A stretch of 5,579 nt of DNA from assembly GCA_019237355.1 (NCBI GenBank), contig JAFAHH010000984.1, forward strand, positions 1 through 5,579. Reading direction: 5' to 3'. Shown piece by piece: positions 1 through 3,962 of the stretch. The notes under the pieces are model-generated. The model was not told the DNA's origin and did not search any database. It saw nothing but the letters and a program-made list of their open reading frames with translations. A program made the translations under genes and the position numbers. The stretch is from Acetobacteraceae bacterium. Lineage in GTDB: Bacteria; Pseudomonadota; Alphaproteobacteria; Acetobacterales; Acetobacteraceae. The number at the start of each line of letters is the position of its first letter. Within the stretch, counting starts at the first letter, position 1.

Positions 1-388
1 CTCCTCCTGGGCTTGGAGGTTGAGGTGAGCCGGACGGGGCGGCCTGGTAGCCGTTTTGCCCGCCGTTGCAGCTGTTAATATCCACATTGCCGCCGATCGA
101 GATCGGGCCGGGAAAGAGGGATACGAAGTTGCACCCGGACGCCTGAATGTTGCCGCCGATTCTGGATCCCGAACTGACATTGAGCGTGGCGCCTGTTCCG
201 ACCGAGATATTACCGTCCACGGTTACGCCATTCAGCGTGCAGGTGGCGTCAGGTGGCACGACGAGGTTGCCGTGGATGACATTACCGCTCATGGTTGTGC
301 TGCAGGATTTGTTTTGGGCATAAGCGCCCGGCCCGGCTGCAAGCAGAAGGCCAGACGTGACGAACGCCGTGAAAGCGAAGCGTGTCAT
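1..388 (-). CDS. Exported beta-solenoid-like protein, C-terminus cut by window edge
   Basis: The frame is open from ATG 388 to the window edge (129 codons visible, no stop). A strong Shine-Dalgarno GGAGG (394-398) lies 5 bases before the ATG. The N-terminus is a textbook signal peptide: MTR, then a hydrophobic stretch (about residues 4-19), then an AYA-Q cleavage site at 24/25, so the product should be exported. The mature part has Gly-Asn pairs at about residues 35, 40, 59, 79 and 100, each followed by V, L or I and a short hydrophobic strand. This gives a period of about 20 residues, as in right-handed beta-helix or bactofilin-like repeat proteins. Cysteines at 29, 50, 86 and 107 could form disulfides in the periplasm or outside the cell. 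The visible end is rich in Pro, Gly and Ser, suggesting a linker to something beyond the window. It is divergent from the gene at 554. Function is not recognised; a structural surface protein is an inference. Confidence 0.82.
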   Translation of the reverse strand, partial: MTRFAFTAFVTSGLLLAAGPGAYAQNKSCSTTMSGNVIHGNLVVPPDATCTLNGVTVDGNISVGTGATLNVSSGSRIGGNIQASGCNFVSLFPGPISIGGNVDINSCNGGQNGYQAAPSGSPQPPSPGG

Positions 389-479
389 TGAATCCTCCCT
401 TCCGGCCACGCGCGAGGCGGCCGCGATCATACATTAGCACTCCTCTGCGCGGTTGAGAGTGGATGCTGCCGCAATTTTC

Positions 480-507
480 TTGCACATTTTTGGGACGCGT
501 CTATATC
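480..507 (+). promoter_or_regulatory. Candidate sigma70-type promoter for the rightward pair
   Basis: TTGCAC (480-485) and TATATC (502-507) are separated by 16 bases in a locally AT-rich patch between the divergent genes. They would start a transcript near 514, ahead of the inverted repeat at 519-537 and the gene at 554. Each hexamer is only a partial match to the consensus, so this is a plausible but unproven promoter. Confidence 0.4.
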
Positions 508-518
508 TGCAGGCGAAT

Positions 519-537
519 GTTGCGCGCGGTGCGCAAC
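519..537. promoter_or_regulatory. Perfect 7-bp inverted repeat, possible operator or 5'-leader hairpin
   Basis: GTTGCGC (519-525) and GCGCAAC (531-537) are perfect inverted arms around a 5-base centre. The site lies downstream of the candidate -10 and 6 bases before the Shine-Dalgarno of the gene at 554. It could bind a dimeric repressor or fold in the mRNA leader near the ribosome site. The geometry is directly visible; the function is inferred. Confidence 0.4.
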
Positions 538-553
538 CGCATTGGAGGCCAGC

Positions 554-925
554 ATGGCCGGAACGACATTTCGGGACCGAGTTATGAATGCCCGGTCGGC
601 AGGTAGCATTAGGGAATTGGTCCGGCAGCAGCTTGAGGCGATGGACCGGGCGGATGCACTGCGGGCGGCGAAGCAGAAGCCGGCGCGCCGGACTGCTGAC
701 GCCCCGCGCCCGGAGTATGATCCGACGCTAGGCGGGCGGGCCATTCCGCGGCCGAGCCGCGAGCCGGAGCGGAGCTGTACGCCAATTCCCAGCCGCGACA
801 GCGCGCTGATGCAGGATCACCTTGCGCGCCAGGCCTATCAGCGCCAGCGGCTGGCAGAGATGAACCAGCGCAATGCCGAACGCTGGGGGCAGATCATGGA
901 GGAGGACCGGAGGCGCGGCCGATGA
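554..925 (+). CDS. Hypothetical basic, charged helical protein (123 aa)
   Basis: ATG 554 was chosen because GGAGG (544-548) lies 5 bases upstream. An in-frame TTG at 542 sits before that ribosome site and is unlikely. The protein begins MAGTTFRDRVMNARSAGS and is rich in Arg, Ala, Gln and Glu. Its two ends look helical and possibly coiled (residues about 20-45 and about 90-120), with a Pro/Arg-rich linker between them. There is no signal peptide or membrane segment, so it is probably cytoplasmic. Its stop overlaps the next start as ATGA (922-925), which implies coupled translation. The third codon position is GC-rich like the neighbours. I do not recognise a family; a small phage or accessory protein is the best description. 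Confidence 0.65.
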   Translation: MAGTTFRDRVMNARSAGSIRELVRQQLEAMDRADALRAAKQKPARRTADAPRPEYDPTLGGRAIPRPSREPERSCTPIPSRDSALMQDHLARQAYQRQRLAEMNQRNAERWGQIMEEDRRRGR

Positions 926-1275
926 GCGAGGCAACCGTAGTCCTGCCGCCCTCTCCTCCTGATGGGGAACCGGAACGGCAGCCGGAGGGGCCGGCCTACG
1001 CGATGCGGAAGGTTATGCTGGCCAAGAGGATGGGCCTGCAATGGAGCGATGGTGACATAACCGGCGTCTACGGCCCGGGCAATGAAGTTCGTCTGGAACA
1101 ATACGAACCTGGCGAGATCGAGATACCCGAGCCGGTATACCTACTTCACGAACGTTACATTAGGGCGCACGAACTTGGCTACAAGGCCCCGGCAATGGAG
1201 GATGTCCGTGGCACGGTGGAGTGGGCCCAGAAGCACGGCCGCGGCCCGCAGATATACACGCGCGACAAGGTTTGA
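922..1275 (+). CDS. Hypothetical protein (117 aa), coupled to the gene at 554
   Basis: It starts with ATG 922 inside the stop of the preceding gene (ATGA) and has GGAGG (909-913) 8 bases upstream. The first 25 or so residues are Pro/Glu-rich and probably disordered. After that comes an ordered-looking segment with hydrophobic and aromatic positions (WSDGDITGVYGPG, then PEPVYLLHERYIRAHELGY, then VEWAQKHGRG). There are no cysteines, signal peptide or membrane segments. The strict overlap suggests it works with its upstream partner, perhaps as a pair made in fixed ratio. Family not recognised. The same region on the opposite strand gives lower-quality, Arg-rich translations, so this frame is preferred. 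Confidence 0.65.
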   Translation: MSEATVVLPPSPPDGEPERQPEGPAYAMRKVMLAKRMGLQWSDGDITGVYGPGNEVRLEQYEPGEIEIPEPVYLLHERYIRAHELGYKAPAMEDVRGTVEWAQKHGRGPQIYTRDKV

Positions 1276-1293
1276 AAGAACCCGGGGCGGCTC

Positions 1294-1303
1294 GTTCCGG
1301 AAC
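1294..1303. repeat. 10-bp palindrome between convergent genes
   Basis: GTTCCGGAAC is a perfect 10-bp palindrome in the 76-base gap between the rightward pair and the leftward zinc-ribbon gene. No T-run follows it on either strand, so it is not a convincing intrinsic terminator. A protein-binding site is possible. Confidence 0.3.
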
Positions 1304-1351
1304 CGCGCCGGTAGGCCAGGAAATGAATGACTTGGAATTAACCCGCTGCGG

Positions 1352-1549
1352 CTAGGCCGGTTTCCGCCGGGCCGTTTTGCGTCTCTGCCGCGTGTTGCAT
1401 GGGTCACACACGGCGGGCGTGTCCGGCGCATCTGGTCCTGGCGTTGCGACCACCATCCGTTCGCCGCACCTCGAGCAGCTTGTTTCCCAATCGTAAAATG
1501 TCCGGCTTCCGGTCTGGCGGATTTGGAGCAGGGCGAAGCTTGGCGGCAT
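1352..1549 (-). CDS. Small zinc-ribbon protein (65 aa)
   Basis: The chosen start is ATG 1549 (MPPSFALLQI). The frame stays open upstream to 1681, but that part looks low-quality and no better ribosome site was seen. The Shine-Dalgarno at 1549 is itself weak, so the start is uncertain. The protein contains two Cys-x-x-Cys knuckles, CSRC (residues 25-28) and CDPC (48-51), separated by 19 residues, the spacing expected of a zinc ribbon. It ends in a basic tail (RQRRKTARRKPA) suited to nucleic-acid binding. Small zinc-ribbon proteins of this kind are common in phages, often of unknown role. It is convergent with the gene ending at 1275 and stands alone, with a 396-base gap before the next leftward gene. 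The zinc-binding fold is well supported; DNA or RNA binding is inferred. Confidence 0.7.
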   Translation of the reverse strand: MPPSFALLQIRQTGSRTFYDWETSCSRCGERMVVATPGPDAPDTPAVCDPCNTRQRRKTARRKPA

Positions 1550-1768
1550 TGGCTCGTGCGGTTTGTTTACCGGCCGGGCCGCGTCACGCAAGCCCGGCCG
1601 GGGCTGGTCCACAGCCGTGCTGCAGGTTGTGTTGCGGTAGGGATTTGCAAGGGTGAAGCGCCCGACGCTGGCCAGAACCATGTGCGGCGCCGGGCACCAG
1701 GCATTCAGCGTGCGGCCTGTGGGGCGGTTGCAGCCGTGCCTGGATCCAGGGTCCCTGCGCGTGCTCGC

Positions 1769-1848
1769 CTGTCAAGGCTTGCGAAACACAAGGCTCGCTA
1801 AGGCGGCAAAGCCGCCAAGCTCACCATAGCATTTCGGTGCCTTGACAG
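1769..1848. repeat. 80-bp element bounded by perfect 10-bp inverted repeats
   Basis: CTGTCAAGGC (1769-1778) and GCCTTGACAG (1839-1848) are perfect inverted arms. Inside them CGAAA (1782-1786) pairs with TTTCG (1832-1836), and the centre holds a second hairpin, GGCGGC-AAA-GCCGCC (1802-1816). The left side also carries two near-copies of CAAGGCT (1773 and 1789). Nested pairing of this kind suits a structured RNA, a terminator-like element at the end of the leftward genes, or a small non-autonomous mobile element. No flanking target duplication was seen. The structure is seen directly; the role is unknown. Confidence 0.5.
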
Positions 1849-1916
1849 ACTGCGCGCGCTCCTGGCTGCTGGTTGCAGGCGACGGCCCGGAAAGCAGGCT
1901 ATTTTCGGCTCCTCCC

Positions 1917-1945
1917 AAAAAGCGGCCGGTTTCAGAGCTGCTCTG
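1917..1945 (-). terminator. Weak candidate terminator after the gene at 1946
   Basis: Immediately after the stop codon the leftward strand can fold CAGAG-CAG-CTCTG (1945-1933). A run of five T follows at 1921-1917, after CCGGCCGC. The hairpin is short and the T-run is separated from it by about 11 bases, so intrinsic termination is only a possibility. Confidence 0.22.
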
Positions 1946-2458
1946 CTACTTGTGCTTTTCTTCGCTGCGCGCGGTGTAGGCGTCCTGCACAGTTGTGTTT
2001 GCAGAAACGCTTGGACCCCATCTGCCTACGGTCTCGCTTACGGCCCGCCCCTGACTGCTATCTCGTGCTACCACAGTTGTGTTTGCAGAATGGGCCAAAT
2101 TCGGTTGCTCTGTATCACGCCATATAACAGCGGAGGCTGGTATCTCAAGTTCGGCGACAATATCGGCGATCGCCGCTTCGGAATTCTCGATGTCGATTGG
2201 CAGGTAAATTGCGAAGGTACCGGGAGGATTGTTCTCGTGTCGCCAAAGCGCGAAATGAACCTCGCCCAACGATGGGAACCTCTTTTCAGGCATCTTCAGC
2301 GGCACGGCAGTAAACCGGTCTAGATCATCCTCACCGTTTACCGGGCTGGCATGTAGGGTGGCCACAAGACTGTCCCAGGGCCATTGTACAATAGCTCTTG
2401 GGCCGAAGTTGGCCTCACCCGCGAATACGTCCTCGAAGCTGGATGATTGAATAGTCAT
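1946..2458 (-). CDS. Hypothetical protein (170 aa) with duplicated SANTTV segment
   Basis: ATG 2458 overlaps the stop of the upstream gene as ATGA (2455-2458), with AAGG about 8 bases before it, so it is translationally coupled. Residues 1-115 look like one compact cytoplasmic domain: FGPRAIVQWPWDSLVATLHA (18-37), GEVHFALWRHENNPPG (65-80), then TFAIYLPIDI and an acidic helix (about 81-105) and AVIWRD (110-115). The remaining 55 residues are polar, probably flexible, and contain SANTTV twice (124-129 and 152-157). The second copy comes from an exact 19-bp DNA repeat, spaced 84 bp or 28 codons. There is no signal peptide. I recognise no family. The tight pairing with the upstream gene would suit a two-component system such as effector and partner, but nothing in the sequence proves that. 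Confidence 0.75.
   Translation of the reverse strand: MTIQSSSFEDVFAGEANFGPRAIVQWPWDSLVATLHASPVNGEDDLDRFTAVPLKMPEKRFPSLGEVHFALWRHENNPPGTFAIYLPIDIENSEAAIADIVAELEIPASAVIWRDTEQPNLAHSANTTVVARDSSQGRAVSETVGRWGPSVSANTTVQDAYTARSEEKHK
1988..2090. repeat. Pair of 19-bp direct repeats inside the gene at 1946-2458
   Basis: CACAGTTGTGTTTGCAGAA occurs exactly at 1988-2006 and 2072-2090. The offset is 84 bp, a multiple of three, so both copies are read in the same frame (SANTTV in the protein). Both contain CACA-GT-TGTG, a small palindrome. The first copy also has CTGCA/TGCAG arms (1985-1989 and 2000-2004). Recombination between the copies would delete 28 codons without a frameshift. Confidence 0.85.
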
Positions 2459-2844
2459 GGCACATGCCTTGTTACCACGATCGGAATACCAGCAAATGGC
2501 TCATCGTTTATATAAATGCGACCAGTGAAAGCGGTATCATCAAAGTACCAGTTTGCGCCGAAGTTGGTCGGTAGACCCATTTGGTGTGGCCACACGGGGG
2601 TCAGAAACTCGATTCCGCTCTCACCGGCTGGCAAAGGACCGACATAGGCCTGCACGGTTTGTCCTTTTCCACCACGCGGGGTCCTCCCGAGAAGCATACC
2701 GTTGGAGGTTTGAAGGGTATCGTGATCGAGCCGCTGCGTGGGCGACCTCCTCCTGTAGAAGGGGCCGATTAACGCGGGGTTCCGCTTCCGGTAACGGTCC
2801 AAGGTTGCTCTGAAGGTGTAGGCGCCTAGTCGGCTATCTGGCAC
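2455..2844 (-). CDS. Hypothetical protein (129 aa), first of a coupled pair
   Basis: GTG 2844 is preferred because AGGAG (2851-2855) lies 6 bases upstream. An earlier GTG at 2877 has AGGAG only 3 bases away and would give 140 residues. The protein starts MPDSRLGAYTFRATLDRYRK. A basic N-terminal part (RYRKRNP, FYRRRSP) is followed by GMLLGRTPRGGKGQTVQAYV, GIEFLTPVWPHQ and an aromatic, strand-rich end (NWYFDDTAFTGRIYINDEPF). There are no cysteines, signal peptide or membrane helices. The Gly-rich GRTPRGGKG stretch followed by alternating strands gives an enzyme- or toxin-like impression, but no motif is diagnostic. It overlaps the 170-residue gene as ATGA and follows the 79-residue gene closely. 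Function not recognised. Confidence 0.72.
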   Translation of the reverse strand: MPDSRLGAYTFRATLDRYRKRNPALIGPFYRRRSPTQRLDHDTLQTSNGMLLGRTPRGGKGQTVQAYVGPLPAGESGIEFLTPVWPHQMGLPTNFGANWYFDDTAFTGRIYINDEPFAGIPIVVTRHVP

Positions 2845-2850
2845 GGCTTT

Positions 2851-2855
2851 CTCCT
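2851..2855 (-). promoter_or_regulatory. Shine-Dalgarno that decides GTG 2844 as start
   Basis: AGGAG on the leftward strand, 6 bases before GTG 2844. This spacing is better than that of the alternative site upstream of GTG 2877, so the shorter reading is preferred. Confidence 0.45.
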
Positions 2856-2889
2856 GCAGTCCAGGCGAGCTAAGCACCCGCTCCTGGCG

Positions 2890-3129
2890 TCAGTCTAGGC
2901 TGGGACAGTTCGGTGCACGGCGGCGTGGCTGGGGCCTGGCGGCCGGGATCACCCGCGATAGGCCCCACTTCCGGCTGCAGCGGGCCTGGAATGCGGAATG
3001 GCACCCGAGCCGGTCAAGGCACACGCCCCGGTATAGGCCGTCCACAGGCGATACAACCGCCCGCAATTTGGGCAGACCGTACGGATTGTAGGTAATCCGG
3101 CCACCTCGCAGCTCCGTGGACAGGGCCAT
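2890..3129 (-). CDS. Hypothetical cysteine-containing protein (79 aa)
   Basis: ATG 3129 is the only standard start in the open frame, which extends a further 17 codons upstream without ATG, GTG or TTG. The ribosome site is poor (GGTGGG about 11 bases away). About three quarters of third positions are G or C. The first 55 residues look ordered (RITYNPYGLPKLRAVVSPVD, then CLDRLGCHSAFQARC with three cysteines). The C-terminal 25 are Pro/Arg-rich. The cysteine spacing does not match a zinc-finger family I know. It ends 12 to 45 bases before the next leftward gene, depending on which GTG that gene uses, so it would be the first gene of that chain, just downstream of the AT-richer stretch at 3157-3210. 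Family unknown; moderate confidence that it is expressed. Confidence 0.5.
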   Translation of the reverse strand: MALSTELRGGRITYNPYGLPKLRAVVSPVDGLYRGVCLDRLGCHSAFQARCSRKWGLSRVIPAARPQPRRRAPNCPSLD

Positions 3130-3222
3130 CCACAGACTTACCCACCGGTTCTGTGGGACTTTGTTTTTTGCGAAAATAAGCTACTGCGGTCGTATTTTAA
3201 GACGGCATCACAGCTTTTGCGA
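3130..3222. promoter_or_regulatory. AT-richer regulatory stretch ahead of the leftward unknown genes
   Basis: This stretch combines a 7-bp inverted repeat CCACAGA/TCTGTGG (3130-3136 and 3150-3156) abutting the start at 3129, an AT-rich patch (about 3157-3200) with TAAAAT on the leftward strand (3194-3199), and two copies of TTTTGCGA (3166-3173 and 3215-3222). It is the most likely place for the promoter and operator of the leftward genes at 1946-3129. No consensus -35 was found at the right spacing from TAAAAT, so the promoter itself is not assigned. Confidence 0.35.
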
Positions 3223-3268
3223 GAACGGCTAATTCTGCTGCCTCTCGCGCTTGCGATACACGTATCAA
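3197..3268 (-). CDS. Possible 23-residue ORF with TTG start
   Basis: TTG 3268 has GGGGA about 4 bases upstream and opens a short frame ending in TAA. The peptide MIRVSQAREAAELAVLAKAV plus MPS would form one amphipathic helix. It lies just after the proline/lysine-rich gene and could be the last member of that operon or the tail of a decayed gene. It is very short, and chance is a serious alternative. Confidence 0.22.
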   Translation of the reverse strand: MIRVSQAREAAELAVLAKAVMPS

Positions 3269-3314
3269 CTTTTCCCCGGGCTTTGCGGTGCTATGCGCGG
3301 GGCGGCCTGGCCGG

Positions 3315-3566
3315 TCAAGGCTCCTCCGGCTGGTCCTTCTTGCGGTAGTATCCGGACTTGCGGAGCGGCTTCCTGGCCCAGACGATACGCAGGGCCTTGG
3401 CTTGCTCTGGCTTGGGTTCTGGCGGGCGCGGCTTGGGCTTGCGGGCGATGACGATGGCCGGCAGCTTGCTGGGAGGCTTCTGATCCACCCCGGGAGGATT
3501 CTGCCCCGGGCGCGGCCGCGCAATGATGCAGGCGCACAGGGCTGGGTTGTCGGATGCGATTGTCAA
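3315..3566 (-). CDS. Basic proline/lysine-rich protein (83 aa), TTG start
   Basis: The frame has no suitable ATG, but TTG 3566 is preceded at 6 bases by GGGGAG (3573-3578), strongly supporting a TTG start (MTIASDNPALCACIIARPRP). The central part is a repetitive Pro/Lys/Arg stretch (KPKPRPPEPKPEQAKA, about residues 44-59), probably extended and disordered. A basic C-terminus follows (RIVWARKPLRKSGYYRKKDQ). Such composition suits binding to nucleic acid or to an acidic partner. Two overlapping leftward frames are also open here but are Arg/Ser-rich and lack ribosome sites. It begins 20 bases after the second FRLEW gene and appears to belong to the same operon. No family recognised. Confidence 0.58.
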   Translation of the reverse strand: MTIASDNPALCACIIARPRPGQNPPGVDQKPPSKLPAIVIARKPKPRPPEPKPEQAKALRIVWARKPLRKSGYYRKKDQPEEP

Positions 3567-3572
3567 AGAACG

Positions 3573-3578
3573 CTCCCC
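3573..3578 (-). promoter_or_regulatory. Shine-Dalgarno supporting the TTG start at 3566
   Basis: GGGGAG on the leftward strand, 6 bases before TTG 3566. It lies in the 20-base gap after the stop of the preceding gene and is the main reason for accepting the non-ATG start. Confidence 0.5.
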
Positions 3579-3586
3579 AGCGACTG

Positions 3587-3754
3587 CTACTCTGCAGGCT
3601 CGGGATGCAGCACCAGGACGGGCCTAATTGTGGCCTCCCTCCCCTCCTCCCGCAGCCTGGCCCGCCCGGCTTCAGCGTCGGGATACAGGGCGAAGTCCTG
3701 GAAGCTGTAGCTTCCGTCAACCATCCACTCCAGTCTGAATTCCCATCGTTGCAT
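3587..3754 (-). CDS. Small FRLEW-motif protein 2 (55 aa), paralogue of its neighbour
   Basis: ATG 3754 gives MQRWEFRLEWMVDGSYSFQD, placing FRLEW at residues 6-10 exactly as in the upstream paralogue. ATG 3760 is an equally possible start, two codons longer. No good Shine-Dalgarno is visible, and the start lies inside the end of the preceding gene, so translation is probably by coupling or re-initiation. Features shared with the neighbour are FRLEW, DF (20-21), AEA (27-29), Arg-rich helix positions, and an Ile/Val strand ending before a Pro. The fold implied is strand, helix, strand. It is a small acidic/basic cytoplasmic protein. The pair looks like a tandem duplication that has diverged by loss of an 11-residue basic loop. 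Function unknown. Confidence 0.7.
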   Translation of the reverse strand: MQRWEFRLEWMVDGSYSFQDFALYPDAEAGRARLREEGREATIRPVLVLHPEPAE

Positions 3755-3962
3755 TTGCATCGGACTGTTCGTAATTGGCCGGGATGCAGCGGATGCTGGC
3801 AATGACCCGGGTGCCGAATTGTTTCTTGATCCGCAGCCGCGCGGCTTCTGCCTCGCACAATGTTCCGAAATCGCGGGAGTGATGCTTACCCGGCCTGGGC
3901 CGTTGCTGTCGTCCGGATTTGTCTGGTTCTTCCCACTCGAGGCGGAATGTGTGCTGTGTCAG
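3717..3962 (-). CDS. Small FRLEW-motif protein 1 (81 aa), probable CTG start
   Basis: This frame opens after a stop just upstream and has no ATG, GTG or TTG before residue 35, yet its translation is clearly protein-like from the first codons: MTQHTFRLEW, then a basic loop (RQQRPRPGKHH), DFGTLCEAEAARLRIKKQFG, then RVIASIRCIPANYEQ. CTG 3962 overlaps the stop of the OrfA-like gene as CTGA. It has GGAGG (3971-3975) 8 bases upstream, which is ideal spacing. With CTG as start, FRLEW falls at residues 6-10, matching the downstream paralogue. An in-frame ATC just before the CTG is a less likely alternative. A TTG at residue 35 would remove the conserved half. The non-standard start means automated callers would miss the gene. 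Family and function not recognised; coupling suggests co-production with the OrfA-like protein. Confidence 0.68.
   Translation of the reverse strand: MTQHTFRLEWEEPDKSGRQQRPRPGKHHSRDFGTLCEAEAARLRIKKQFGTRVIASIRCIPANYEQSDANATMGIQTGVDG

Larger units (their letters stand above)
1550..1945. other. 396-base stretch without a convincing gene
   Basis: No frame on either strand combines a good start, a ribosome site and a protein-like translation. The open stretches here are Arg-, Pro- and His-rich and have TTG or poorly placed starts. The main content is the 80-bp inverted-repeat element at 1769-1848 and a weak hairpin just past the stop of the leftward gene at 1946. The upstream half (1550-1768) may be an untranslated leader or a promoter for the zinc-ribbon gene, but I see no clear -35/-10 pair. 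Confidence 0.5.

Noticed and set aside
427..744. Leftward open frame opposite the gene at 554
   Set aside because: It is rich in Arg, Ser, Ala and Cys with no ribosome site, and overlaps the better-supported rightward gene with GGAGG and an ATGA overlap.
1584..1801. Short open frames on both strands in the gene-poor gap, including one leftward with TTG near 1775
   Set aside because: They have biased His/Pro/Arg/Gln composition, weak starts and no supporting context. One would begin inside an arm of the inverted-repeat element.
1842..1847. TTGACA as a consensus -35 box
   Set aside because: It is part of the perfect inverted-repeat arm, and no -10-like hexamer lies 15-19 bases downstream in the very GC-rich sequence that follows.
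3127..3136. DnaA-box-like CATCCACAG suggesting a replication origin
   Set aside because: It is a single imperfect match with no cluster of boxes, no iterons and no replication gene nearby. It is also part of the CCACAGA/TCTGTGG inverted repeat.
3265..3858. Long leftward frame of 197 codons across the FRLEW and Pro/Lys-rich genes
   Set aside because: Its translation is low-complexity and Ser/Gly/Arg/Gln-rich, with no coherent domain. The other leftward frames show paralogous FRLEW proteins and good ribosome sites, so this is an out-of-frame shadow.
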